From the NCBI RefSeq assembly GCF_001649575.2, contig NC_051438.1:27043874-27107873 (forward strand): a DNA stretch of 64,000 nt, read 5' to 3'. The DNA comes from Kryptolebias marmoratus (taxonomy: Eukaryota; Chordata; Actinopteri; Cyprinodontiformes; Rivulidae). The notes beneath the pieces were generated by a model. It worked only from the letters and a program-made list of their open reading frames with translations, made no database searches and was not told where the DNA came from. A program made the translations under genes and the position numbers. How positions within the stretch are numbered: position 1 is the first letter of the stretch; each line of letters begins with the position of its first letter. This document shows positions 11,261-23,956 of the stretch, piece after piece.

Positions 11261-11889
11261 CAGAGATGCACAAGCACTCTTAGTTATTTTTACTTGAAAG
11301 ATGCTGAGATATTTCACAAGATGGTTAAAGCCTTAAACTTTGGAAAAACACCAGGAATGTCTAATTATTATTAGAAAAAAATAATATTATGCCATAATTC
11401 AATAAACTGGTAATAAGTTCTTAAACTTTGAAAATGGGACCACTGTCAGACCAATAAAATGGCACTGATGAGCAAACAGATGTTGTTCCTTCAGAAAAGC
11501 CCCTGTATGTTGTCTGTTCACTCTTTAAATAACAACTCCAAAAACTTTTTTTTTAAAATATGAGTAGCCTTCAACAGATGCAGCACAGTGAGGTACTATC
11601 TTTAGGCTTTGTAGGGTTTCTGTCTTCAGTTCGTGATCAGTCAAAAATCATCACGACTACAGTTAGAGTTGCATTCAGCTGAATATTTGCTCACAAACAA
11701 ATGTGTCATGAATTTTCTTTCAATATACTGGAAGGAAGGGAAAGGAATCAACAGAAGTAGTTACAAACGACAATGAAGGTTATAATGGACTTACAAGAGG
11801 TCCAGCAGATTGTCTTTTTTAATTTGTGATAACAGGTTTTAAAACGCAAAAACAATTTTTTCGTCAAATTAGGCAAAGTGTATTTAACA
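11261..11889. other. AT-rich non-coding sequence
   Basis: Background sequence, nothing recognised. Confidence 0.5.
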
Positions 11890-12019
11890 GTTTGTAGTTG
11901 GACCCGACACTAATGTTTCGCGCAACAAGCCTAGCAATAAGTCTTAAATACAACCCCCATTTCTGTCAGCAGGGGTCAGACCTCAGCTGGTGTCTGTCCC
12001 AGAATGAGCTGCCAGCTGT

Positions 12020-12037
12020 GGGGGGGTGGGGGCGGGG
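12020..12037 (+). other. Potential G-quadruplex tract
   Basis: Seven G, T, five G, C, four G in 18 bases supply four runs of three G with one-base loops. It sits in a small GC-richer patch (11940-12130) of an otherwise AT-rich interval. Folding is predicted from the pattern only. Confidence 0.7.
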
Positions 12038-12189
12038 TACCAGAGAATGCACTGAAACGAAAGCAGCAGCCAGAACTGGGGTCACAACAAATGTGGAGAG
12101 CAGGACTGAGACAATTTGCTAAGCAGAGACAGCTCAGTCCAATTTATTATAAGATATGTGAGCTTAATTATCCCTCAATCTCAGCTATC

Positions 12190-13615
12190 TGATGGATGCT
12201 TTTTTTCTGAGTATTAGAACTGTGAGGGCATATTTTAAATTAAAGCTACACTTGATCTTGGCAGTACTCTGAGCTGTAACTTAAGGTTTATGAAACAACT
12301 TTATCTCAGGTCAGATATTGTTAACATCTGTAGTTTGTTGTTTAAAATCATGCATGTAACTGCATGTTTGATTGTTTCTTTTTGCTAACTGTACGCCTCA
12401 AATGTCTTGATAAGAAAAAAGCAAACATCAATGTACTAACTTTACAAAAATGCAAAATGCAATTGTTCAGTTCTGATATTTTGGGTCATATACTGTATAT
12501 TGAGGGTAAATAGTTTATATTTTTGCTTGTATGGTCATTTTCTGGCCTGTTGGGTCACCCTGGAAGACTCCTGCCCTCCTACCATGAGGAATCACAAAAA
12601 GGTCAATCAGAGCTGGAGTGCTTTTTTAGTATCTTGCAGGATCAGGATCTCCAGAGGAGCTTGAAAAAGGGCAGTTCATTCATAACCTCTTGGTGACAGG
12701 AAGCTAATTTATCAGAGGTGACAATTTTCACACTCGGCTAGCATGAGGAGTAACACATCACTTATCCACTAGGCTAAAAGTGTGGCCTCAAATCGAAAGA
12801 AAAAAAGAAAGAGTCAGCTCATCAAGACAGGGGTAATGAAAGCGACGGTCTTCCAAGTGATTTGTCTGTTTCTAAACAATCCATTTTAGGTTTTATTTGG
12901 AGGAGTGATACAGTGTGACAACTTGATCACAAGTAGGACTTTTAATACTCAGTCTGTATGCAGTGGAGTTGTAAAATACATATTTGGATTCTTTAGAAAT
13001 ATGTTTTACAATAAGTGACACTTCCTTTTGAATAGCAAATGTGGTGCATTCCTGACTGGTTCAATTCAAGACACAAAGCAGATTAATTCAAGTGTTTTTA
13101 ATTAAGCTATTTGCAAATACATTAATTAAAATACATTTTAATGTTGCAAAACTCTTGTGTGTCTTATATGCTACAAAAATAAACACAGCTAGGTGTTTCT
13201 GTACCTTTCGTGAGACGAAACATTGCAGCAGTTTATGAATGATGTGTTTTAGCAGAACCGTGAACTCTGACCCCACATCCAACTCTAACCTCTAATAAAG
13301 AAACTCTGTAATGTCAAGTTAACTGTGATTAATGGCAGTGCCAGACACAGTCTTCTCTGCGAACAATGCCTGCAGCGTAAAAATACAGCTCAAAGTATTT
13401 CACAGTAATCCAAAAAAATTATAAAATCATTTGCAGACATCTGCGTCAAAACTCTGCACAGAACATCGATGTAATAAGCCTTTTGGTCAGATCGACTTTC
13501 CAAACTGAAAACATTTAATTAAAACTACTGTAGGCCTTGCAGACTGGAAGAACTGCTCTCAAGTGTTCTCATTTTGTTATTGATCATTTCGTGAGAGCAG
13601 TCCCTTCTTGTCTGA
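12190..13615. other. AT-rich non-coding sequence
   Basis: Background sequence with no recognised repeat. The stretch 12540-12830 is somewhat more balanced but has no distinctive feature. Confidence 0.5.
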
Positions 13616-13870
13616 CTTGTGATGTCTTATTTTAGAGCAGAAACTCTTCTTTCCTGTCCACCTTATAGGTTTATTGGCTAATGCGAGAGCTAGCTGTCGA
13701 AGTGACACTTGGGGCAGGGGAGAGTTTATCATTCTGCTGACAGGCTAAATAACTTGTGCCGCAGCAACAGATAACAAATGGGCTCAAGTTGGAGCTTGAG
13801 TGTCTGTGTGTTAAAGACAAGAACAACTGGACGGCAGCAGAAATACATGGTCTTTATACGATGGCATTTT
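13616..13870. promoter_or_regulatory. Candidate conserved non-coding element
   Basis: Balanced, repeat-free island with an AGAGCTAGCTGTCG segment, a TAATGCGAG word and a CAGATAACAA word. No exon-like frame is present. Conservation is inferred from texture. Confidence 0.3.
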
Positions 13871-14139
13871 GCCATTGCTGCTTAAGTACACAGAAACGAG
13901 GAAATTAAGAAGTTTCTCAGCAGAACACTCAAAACGAACACAGTGCCAATAAACTCATTGATGAGTACAAATGGTAAGGATTGTAGATTATTGTGCACCA
14001 CAACTAAATATTGCACAGAAAAATTTATTTACAAAACACTTTAAAAAAACTTGTATAAAAAAATATGAATTTTAAGGGTGGTGTGTATATGTTGACGTTC
14101 AGAGTCTCCATACATACATTCATTTCGCACCACCTTGTC

Positions 14140-14430
14140 TTGTCTCTTTTGATAATCTTCCATTTTTCCCTGCATGGAGCGGATAATTTACAATATTAGA
14201 CATCATGTTGCTGTGACTGAATTTTATTGGACAGAACTGGATTGATTTATTCTGGCTCACATTACTCATCCCTCATCATAAGCTTTCAGGATTCAGTGTC
14301 AAAGCGACAAGCTAATAAGCTGGGGCTGTTGATAGCGCCACACTCACCATTCACTTTTGTCTTTGAGGTGAAAAACTGTCACCTCAGAGAAACTCTGCAG
14401 GCTTCAGGAGTTTACTGCAACATAAAGTAA
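14140..14430. promoter_or_regulatory. Candidate conserved non-coding element with inverted CACCT sites
   Basis: Repeat-free island with AAGCTAATAAGCT and GGATAATTTACAATATTAG homeodomain-like cores. At 14365-14385 GAGGTGA and TCACCTC form a perfect 7-bp inverted repeat with a 7-nt loop. This places two CACCT cores in opposite orientation, the type of core recognised by ZEB-family repressors. Function is inference. Confidence 0.35.
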
Positions 14431-16640
14431 AATCCTGGCACTTACACGGAATCTTGGAAAGATGCTGTACTTTCTTGTAGCCGTGACGTGTCATGATCCA
14501 AACAAATGCAGTGTTTTATTTTATTTTTTATTTTTCCTACACACAGATCTCATTTTACAGCTGTTTCTGCCCAAACGGTAAGTTCAAAAAGTACCACAGG
14601 GCACTTGGCTCCTGTCTCAAGCTTGTAAAAAATTGCAGCAAGAGATAAATTCCAAGATGTCAGAGGAGCTGTCAGTGTTAAAGAATACACTGGTCTTTAT
14701 CACCTTCAGATCTAGTTTGCATGCAAACTCCCCCTCTCTCCTTAGCAGGACCCCCGCTGAGGAGAAGTTGGACTTTCCCACAGTCAGTGCACCAGACTTT
14801 AACTGTATTCCTATTATGAGTTGGGTTCTTTAATTTAACCCTGACAAGTCAGGATTCAGAGAGGATTTTAATATGCAAACATCCATGTGGTTTAATACAA
14901 AAGTGTCTTGATGTAAAAGTCATGTTGTGATGTGTTCTGCTATATTATTATGTTTTTACTTTAAGCAAGGACCACTTATTACGATAATAACGATTCTGCA
15001 AATGGAATTTGATTCCTCTTCTTCATTATTCTGAAATTTTAAAATCTGTTAAGGCTGTCTAACAAGCCCAGGTTACAAGATAGTTCTGAGAAGTAAGTGA
15101 TATTCGCAGAGTGTTCAACACATACAATAAGGCAGCGAGCCTCAGTGTGGATTTCATACTCTAAGCCTATTTTTGTTGTTCTGCTCTGGGCCAACCCTGG
15201 AACTTGTCCAAGACCGTTGAAGTGAAGCTACCTTGTCTTGTGGTTTCCTAACAAGACGAAGGGCTTAGATTTAAAAATAATGGACAGTAACAAAACAATT
15301 TAAGTCTTGACTACTCTGACTATAAATGTAATGTAAAGGTATTTATTACATTGTAATGAAACCAGACAAAAGATGGTTAATGATTTTTAAATGAAAAACG
15401 TATGAGCAAAATTTGTGAATCGATGACAATTGTTTACATAGACTGTGGGTGTTTGTGCACTGCCAGGTTTGATCCCTAGTATTTAGTCTTGACAGTTGTC
15501 TTTTTTTTCCATGTTAGTTGCAGATTTAGTCTTATATCTTATTTAGAATTTTATGGTTGTCAGATTCCAACATTGCATTCAATATATTTGGAAAACTACT
15601 GGAGTAAACTTTGTTCAAACTGCACCATTTCATATAGTTCAGGATAAAATTGTTATGTTTGATTTTATACTTTGCATTGAGTACTTTTAAATGTCATGAA
15701 GACACATATTTTTGTGTGTGTTTTGCATTCACAGCCTGTTAAATAACAGGAGGAATATGTTCACCTTTCCAAAACTCTGTCAGACTGGATACCAAATGTT
15801 TCATCCTTCCAAATGTGTGTTCAAACTGGATGCATGGGAAGCTTTTGTGACTAATTTACCTCTAAGGTTGAGAGCACAGTCGTGATGGGGCGTGCAGTAC
15901 ACAAAAGAAGACATGCTTTGTCGTGCTTACGCTGGTATCCTGTGAATTTACAGCCACTGGGGCCCTTATTTTCCTCTTCTCCCGCAGAGATAAGGGGTGT
16001 TTTTCTTCTGAAAATCTACAGGGGGCTGGGTGGAGCTAAAGGACACACTCAGCTGCTAGATTAACTCATCAACACCACATTGCAGGGTGTCAACAGAAAT
16101 GTTTCACACACAAGACCGACAAGGAATGAATACCATTTGGAGGTCACAAGTGGCAACCTCACAGTCTTTTAGGCCTTTTAAATGTTAGTGTCTGCCTTTC
16201 AAGAGCAAGGATGTAACCTTTAAACCTCTGAGAGGAAAACAGATACTTGTTGGAGAGCCCCGCCTCTAGTCAGTCCCTACAGTAGATTATGATGACCAGA
16301 TAAATCACAGGAGATGAATTATTTACTGTCTATTTTGTAGCCACAAATATAAGTTTTATTTTTACACCTCTTTTGGTGTTCACATGATCAGATTAAAGTT
16401 AAATCAGTGAGACGTAAATATAGTCATCATGCCTCTCAACCAAAAAGGTCAGTCATAAATAGGCTGTCACTGAGTGATTCTCTCATCTCCACCTAATGCA
16501 CAAAATGAAAACTTTCCTAAAAAAAATACAATAAAAAGGTTCAAATTTGTCCAGTCCAAGATGAAAAAGATAGTTTAAAATGAATGAAACAATGTGAAAA
16601 TACTTAACACTTGACAAACATAATACACCTGCAATGCACA
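14431..16640. other. Non-coding sequence, mostly AT-rich
   Basis: No gene seen. Near 15658-15695 a short segment (ACTTTGCATTGAGTACTTTTAAATG) resembles the 3' block of repeat family R2. The stretch 15860-16080 is more balanced and could hold a small regulatory element. The rest is background. Confidence 0.45.
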
Positions 16641-17200
16641 CGCCTTATTTCTGCATCAGAAACACGATTCTTTGCACTCCTCCTTAACCTCTCTGAAGAA
16701 CGTAATTTCACAGAACCAAAAAACAACTGACAACCAGAGACTTGGGATCGTATTTAAAAAAGACGTGTCTGTGGCATGCTGTCTTTGAGCTGGTTGGGCA
16801 ATGCCATTCCTTGTTGTTTGAGTCATCGAAACTCTGCGTGTAATGGCTTCCAAATTTAGACTACGGTGCAAGTTTCAAACAAACTCTTATATTTGTTGGG
16901 AAGCTCCAGCCATGCTTGTCAGAGGTTAGAGAAAGATGAAAAACCAGGATGAGAGATGATGATAAAAAGGTCCCTTCCTTGTTGACTCACCCTCTGCTTG
17001 TAAAGTACCGTAAGCCTGCACTTGCCAGGCAGGAAAGCTGTGATCTGCTCAGGGAAAATCATTGTTTGCCTACTAAAGCTGCACCGCTCTGGGGTGGCAT
17101 GGCTGCCTTGTTGTGGCTGTTTTCTTTAGCTCAAACCACATGGCTTTTGTTAAGCTGTGCTCCAGTAGGTGGCTGATGCTCTCAAACACATGGTGGATTT
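16641..17200. other. Balanced single-copy sequence, no clear feature
   Basis: Two open frames of 71 and 75 codons on opposite strands (16656-16871, 16949-17176) lack recognisable domains. The segment 17080-17180 has a CNE-like texture (CAAACCACATGGC), but I cannot go further. Confidence 0.3.
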
Positions 17201-18425
17201 TCTTTGTGTTCTTTTAAAATTCTAAAAACAGACTCATCTCTTGAGACTTGAGTCAAAAATGAGTGCTGAAAAATGCTGAGTTTATTTGCTGGGTTCCACC
17301 TTCTATTGTTTATCTCATTTATTTTTACCTAAATGTTCAAATAATTTTATGTGTCTAAAGATTTGTTTGTGTGCTGCTCTGTGTAAATGTTTCATATTAA
17401 GCCTGAACATGCTTAAGTGGTTTTAAAATCAGATCTTTGAATCAAATATTAGATGTCTTCACTTTTTGGTGCCGTCATTGTTTTGGGAAATTATTATGTT
17501 CAGCTTTTTTCTATAAGTTAGTTAACAATAGACTTCATCAATCTGATGGTACTCAGTTATTCAGATCATAGCCACTTTTTGTATTGTTTTTCACATTTTT
17601 TAATGCCTGACGAAGTAATAAACAAAACAACAATCCATGCAAAGTAACTGTAATTTTCTGCATGCATGCATTTTGTGCATCATTTGAAATTTATGAGAGA
17701 AGTTCTTATTGAGGCACGGTTCTGTCACAATGTGTCACCCTGCAAATCCCAAATGTAGTACTAAAAGTGAAGGAAACAGTGGTAGTGATCTGCAGAATAT
17801 GAAAATATATTTGCTAAAGTGTTATTATTACACACATGTATTTAAATGTGTAATTGTTACCATATCAAGTAAAAAATATATAACTTTGTATATCAGCTCA
17901 ACACTGACAGGTGCTAAATTAGGTTTTAAAATAGAGTTGGATATTAGACTGTTTTTTGGTTTTATTATGAAATTTGTTTGTAAATATTTTGAAATTTAGT
18001 TTAAAGGAGATTTAGTCACATTGACTGTCTTTTTTTACTATTTTCACTTTTTTATGACGTAAGTCTTTAGTTGATTGTATCAGCCACTAAACTACTCATT
18101 TCCTTTATGTGTGCAATATTCTTGAAACATACTTTCATATTCTAATTTTGTGGCATACTTTGTTTCATATATCTTACTTCTGCCTGTTTTGGCTACTGCA
18201 GTAATGAATATTAATAAAATTAAGTTAAAAGAATGTGACCTTTTCATTCAAAAAATCCATTTGCATTACATCTTCAAACAAGAATTAAATATCAAAACAA
18301 TGTTTTTTGAATGTTTTATAAATTATAAATCAATGTTTTTAGACAAATATGTAGGAAGAAGTTAGATTAAGTCAAAAGTCCAAGATGACCAGAACGTTCT
18401 TTGTTAGCATCTACCACTGAAAGTG
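17201..18425. other. Very AT-rich non-coding sequence
   Basis: Background sequence. The 96- and 71-codon frames at 17709-17999 and 18150-18365 read as Ile/Lys/Phe/Tyr-rich chance translations. Confidence 0.55.
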
Positions 18426-18810
18426 TTCGAACACTTTGCTTTGCTCACTGTAACCATGACTGAAGGGGTATCAGAGTACGGCACATTCATTCTCCTGTCC
18501 ATGGGGGGAACCGTGGCAGTGTTATCAGTGTTGGGTTACGGGTGCCGTTTGGCATCGGAAGGGTATGGGAGGTTAAGGGGCGAATGGCAACGCTGTCCCT
18601 GTCAACCCTTTAGCTCACTGGGTCCTAGTAGCTGGCGCCAGCCTCATCCGGCAAGCTGCCGGGGCAAAAATAACCTCGACGCAGTTGTTGGGCAGGGGAG
18701 AGTGACGGGGAGAGCATGTCACACCAGGTGATCAGGTTTCAGCGGCTGTCATCAGAGAGCAGTCATTACTTCTGGGCTAATTATCTGTGGCCACATGTAA
18801 ACAACCAACC
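18426..18810. promoter_or_regulatory. GC-richer island, candidate conserved non-coding element
   Basis: The composition rises sharply between two very AT-rich flanks. A 102-codon open frame (18423-18731, plus) crosses it, but shows no domain and no convincing splice sites. The right edge (18770-18805) has GCTAATTATCTG and CCACATGTAAAC words typical of enhancers. I prefer a regulatory reading. Confidence 0.3.
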
Positions 18811-20035
18811 TGACAGCGTGAAGACTACAATGTGTTCACAGCTCTGGGCTTTGGTTTTGTTCCCTACACTTGACTGATGTTGGCTTGAATTCCAGAGTTG
18901 ACTTAAGTGCTTGAGGCTCAAAGGCCAGTCGAATTTGAAGGTCTAAGAAAAGACCATTACAGTAAGATGTAGAGAGCTAAATTTATCTATTGTTTCTTTC
19001 TGCTTCCTGCACAAAGTCCTGTGAATTCTGACCAATCAACAGAATTTCCTTCATCCAACTTTTCTGTCTTTTACTGATGGAAAGATAAAAAAGTAAAATC
19101 AGATTATTTTAAACAAATGATAGAGTGCAGTGATTTCTTTTAAATATGGAGTGTTTCTCATGAAAAAATGTCCTCCAGATGGTGTCTGTTACAGTCAACA
19201 TTTCCTGAAAATGAATCATAATTACTCCTGAATTTCAGATGAAAAGACAAAATAAAATCATTACATGTCAGATAACTTCCAGTCCCATTTGTCATGAATT
19301 TATTCATCAACTGGACAGGTTCCGTGAACACACCCTCCTACTGAAAAACTCAATCCAGCTCAGCCGAGCTCAAAGGCTCACATCCCCCAGCCTTCATGGC
19401 ACGTTTACAGCTCCGGCTCGTGTTTTTGTCACACGCTTGTCATGCCATACCTGTGCACTATGCCCACAGCAAGAGTAACTGTGCAAAACATGCTGTTCAA
19501 GGCTTGAGTTTGTGCCCGAAACAATTAAAGATTTAATATACTTTAGAAGGCTAATCATTCAAATTTTACAAAAGAAAAAAAACAAAAAGTTTTGCAGCCT
19601 GAAACAGCTTTTCGATGCCGTTTATGTTCAGTCTTAGATGCACAAGAAATGTTCCATTAGACAACAGGTGGTGGGAATGCTCCAATAATGGCTTGAGTGT
19701 ATTTAACAAATGCAAAAGTTCTGCACTGACTCATAAACAACATGTCAAATAAAATAAGGAAAGTAAGTAAGTAGGTGTGGCATCAAATAAAATGACCCAA
19801 CATACAGCTGATAGTCAGCACCGCACAGATTTGAGGTATTATTCAATAAAGCTTGGGTAATGGAGATCCAAAATGACATTAAACTTCTTCCTACAAGCTG
19901 TCACTTAAATCCTTCTGGGGTTTGATAGCTTGTCAGGTCTAACTGTGCATAATTAATTGCTCTTCTTTTCTCAATTTTGATTTAAAGTGTTCTGAATGAC
20001 CACAAGGTTTGCACTCAAATATTTATATATGCCTT
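18811..20035. other. Non-coding sequence, AT-rich
   Basis: No repeat family or exon recognised. The 79-codon frame at 19239-19478 is unremarkable. Confidence 0.45.
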
Positions 20036-20480
20036 CTAAAGCAGATTATTTTGTCTCAAAGACAAAGCTAAAGATCTCATTTGCATGCTGGGGCCTTTTT
20101 TCATGGCTGTAGTCAACAGCATACATTACTGCAGTACTCTGTCAGGCGAATGACTGACATTTCTAATGGAACATGAGCGCTTCACTGAATATGGATTTGG
20201 CCATGCCATTAGCCTGTGAGACTTTGATGACCATGAGAAATGTGATAGGTAATTAGTTTTTGGGAACACGTTCGCTCATCCCCACCAACCCAAATTAAGG
20301 GCCCGGCTGATCCTTCATTTGCTAATTGAGTTATCTGCATCAGTCGAGAGTCGAAACTGAGAAGTGTCACAAATCAGACTCTGTTTATCTACCATTATGT
20401 TGAAGCGAGAGGCTTAGTTTTACGATATAATTATACCTCACAAGACAGTGACCTCAGCCAACCTCATTTTGCAATGCAGA
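20036..20480. promoter_or_regulatory. Candidate conserved non-coding element (good texture)
   Basis: About 440 bp without repeats and dense in short AT-rich cores set in balanced sequence: GGTAATTAGTTT (20250), TTTGCTAATTGAGTT (20318), CATTTGCATGC (20080, octamer-like ATTTGCAT), and ACGATATAATTAT (20421). No ORF. This is the density of POU- and homeodomain-like sites expected of a developmental enhancer, but conservation must be tested. Confidence 0.4.
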
Positions 20481-22430
20481 GCACTTTGGCAGAGCTGTCG
20501 ATGCGTACTGGGCGGATTTCACTAAGCTTTGTCTGCTTTTTTCTCTCTCTCTCTCTGCCCGTGTCTGCTTCAACTTCTGTCTAATTGGAGCATGAAATTT
20601 GTGCACAACAAAAATACTGAGGAAGTTTGATTAAAATCCTTATTTCTTCCAGATGGTGTTTGTGCTGATAATGCACAAGGCTATCATTTTGTTCCCCTAA
20701 TTTTAGTTTATCTGAGAAGAAACTGATGTGACATGACAATGACCAAACGAGAAACAAGAGCAGAAACTTCTGAGCGGAAATGCTATCCATTTTGTTGAAG
20801 CCAAGAATGCGATTTGATCGACACTATCCACTTGCAGCACAGGCCTCCTCCTGCCCTCTGAAAAGACATTTGCAACTGGTGTCAAGGCCCTATAAATCAT
20901 CCTGTATCAAAGAGGCCATGTAACGGTTTCTACATTTCAACATATGTGGAATCAGAACATGTCTGTCATCGATGTGAGCCACTCTCAGGATAAAAAAAAG
21001 CCTTTTTGGAGGCTGTTCCCACTGTAATGTGGACCATATGTGCTATTGATTTGGGAGGTTTTACCTGCCACAGAGGGATACTCCTGAAATGAGGTGAAAC
21101 AGACACTGTCATACCTCTCCTAATGTAAAGGATTAGGCCTGTAAACTAAAATCAACAATATGGATAACTACTGAGATGGAGAGAAGGAACTACACTTTGA
21201 TTATCCCCATTTTTTTGCAATATTTCAAGGCAGAAAATGCACATCATTTTATTGAGCCTAAACTGGAGTTATTCCTTTTTAACATTTAACTTTTTTAATA
21301 TAGTGACCTTTCTGTTTTTACTGTTTTCAAACACTTTTCATTCAAATATTCTCTAAAGGCACATTGATTTGATTGATTTGCTTCAAATGAGACAAACCTT
21401 GCAGACCTATGTCACGATGAGACTATTTATCTTAATATTACAAATAGTTCTTGCTGTCATCTAAGGTTTTAAGTTCTCAAAGCATCTGATCCTCATCCTG
21501 ATTTCTCCACTTATCTTTTTCTTGAAAGCCATTTCTTCCTTCTCCTGCTGCTTTGTATTTTGTCTATCTTGAATTTAATCTGCTTTCTCAGGGACCACCA
21601 TTATTTTGAAAAGAAAGGAGTTTTCCCATTTCTTGTTTAGTATCTCGATTAGTGTTCTCCGAGAATGAGGGTAAGTTATCTCACAAATCTAATTATAAAT
21701 ATGTAAAATTTTGTCTCTGCCATTTGACAGAACTTTTTTTCCTGATTTTAAAATTACTTCTACAGAATTGCCCTTCACTGCACAGAATAAAGCAGTATTT
21801 ACTGTCACTTCCCCTATTTCTAATTTAAATAAAGTTGGCTTTCAGTATAAACTGTTCTACAGAAAACTGTGATAATAAAAACTTCTTTTATGCTAACTTG
21901 AAAAAGAAGTTTGAATGAAGTTAAAAAAATAAACTACAGTACAATAATTTATTGCTTGAAGAAATATATAGTACTATTAGTAGTAGTCATAAAACACTAA
22001 AAGTGTGTTGTAGAAAAAAAAAATATGTAATTAAAATAGCATAATAGTACAAATATTTTATTTTTTACACCTTACAAGTTGTATTTGTGAAAAAAATTGC
22101 AAATTTGTGTGTGTGTGTTTGTGTGTCAGAACATATATTTTATTTATTTAAGAATGAGCTGGATTTATTCTAAATTCAGTTTATAATCACTATCATATTT
22201 AATAAAGTAATTTCTCTAAATATTAGCCTTGTGTAAAAGTTTAGCATAGCTACAGTGAATTGTATTGGATATTAGAGTGATCTCAACATCCTAACCAGGA
22301 AAAACACATTGTTTTAACATCCTTAAAAACAAACAAAAGAAAAGTTTTTTTCAACAATATTTCGGCTTTTAGTACAGACAGTAGTGAGTAAGAAACAACA
22401 AATCTCTTCTCTAACAGAAATCTACCTTAG
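20481..22430. other. Non-coding sequence, increasingly AT-rich
   Basis: Balanced to about 21130, then strongly AT-rich with TA- and T-runs and an imperfect GT tract at 22107-22127. No interspersed repeat or exon recognised. Confidence 0.45.
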
Positions 22431-23956
22431 TAGCTGCAATATTTTCCGTTTATAAATCTTTTGCCGCGCTGAAGACGGTGGATGTTGTGTACAAAGCTTT
22501 ACTGTTCTGGGAAGCCTTAACCTCCCGTCCGCCCTTTTCCCTTCATAAACTGAGGCTGGCTTAACATTCTTGGCTCAGTGTTTTGTGTCACAGAGAGGAG
22601 CATGTAATCAGATCATAAAACAGTCCGTAGTCTGTGCTCTTACGACCACAATTAACAGTTTCAGATTTACAGTTCTTATATGTCATTTTAAACTGTCAAA
22701 ACCCTTTCTATCCGGTTCTGCTCTGTCTGAGGGCACATAAATATATTCTTACTGCTGCAAACCAGAATGCAACCCCTTTTTTTTTTGGTTTTGTTGCAGT
22801 AACTTTGTAATTGACTACGTTACAAAGTGCTGTGTGCCAGAAACTTCGGTTTGAAATGTGCTCAGTGTTGCTGTGAACAAACAAACAAAAACTCAATAAA
22901 GAAGCTTCCGTGTGTTATGGTTTCTATCAAAGAACTGCAGCGATTGAATATCAAGATGTGGGGGAAATAATAGGTGTTTCAAAACAATTTAAGCCACACT
23001 TACAGCTGCTGTGTTGTCTCGAATTACTTTGTTGCAACCTTTCCAAAATTCAGAATTTCCTTCGTCATCATCTTCATCCAGATTTTTCTACAAAAGCAAA
23101 GAATAGATTTTTTTTTTAATAATCCATCCTCCTAATAGTTTAATTCTATCATGACAAGCCTTAAGGAGTTTGAGGAGATGGGGTCATGAGTGCAAGCAAT
23201 AGTTTCAATTTCACATATGAGCACTGATACTGAAGCTGGCTAGGTGTATGGATAAGTGTTGGGGTGTTTTATTTTGAAAGTATCACTTCAAAGGTCATGA
23301 AAAGAGATGAGGTTGAACTTTTAGCTGAAGGTGAGAGATCTTTAGCGCCGAGGTCCCTTTTCCCTATAAAAACGTCAAAACAAAAATGATGGCAAGTATT
23401 TGTCTCAATTTCCAGAAAATGCAAATCCTCTGCATTTAGGCTAAGTTAAAGTAAATTTAAATTCATTGTGCCGAATGTTAAACATTTGTTTCCTCTGCCA
23501 ATCTAATTACATTATTATTTACAACCAAGTGAATGATATGGTTGTGAAGCTAAAACCAGTCAAGGATCATCATAGCTGTTGCCCCTATTTTGTATCAGTT
23601 AAGAAAATGGAGCCTGTGTCTTCATGGCATGCTGCAAATTCCTGAGATTATTGTAAATGATAAGGAATCTGCAACTCTCCGAATTCTGAGATCCCATGGA
23701 TTAAAGGTTCAAGTTCCATTTGACACTGGGAAAGGATGACTCACCGTGCAGCCCAGAAAGCGATCGGGTGTCTTGTCTTCTCCCAGTTAAGATGAGTGCG
23801 GAAGAGAAAACGTCTCACAGGGCAGACTGAGGCTTGACAGTAAATGGCAGTTTTCCACTCGAGTTAAGAAAACAGGAAAAAAAAGGACAAAAATAAACCC
23901 GATGTGTTACATGTGAAGAGCTGCAAGATCTTCTTTAATTACACTTTTACAATTTT
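22431..23956. other. Non-coding sequence of mixed composition
   Basis: Moderately balanced between 22440-22640 and 23130-23740, where small regulatory elements are possible. A T-run lies at 23108-23117. No gene or repeat family recognised. Confidence 0.4.

Noticed and set aside
23640..23730. GGTTCAAGTTCC-like B-box suggesting a tRNA or tRNA-derived SINE
   Set aside because: No matching A-box or cloverleaf upstream; isolated word.
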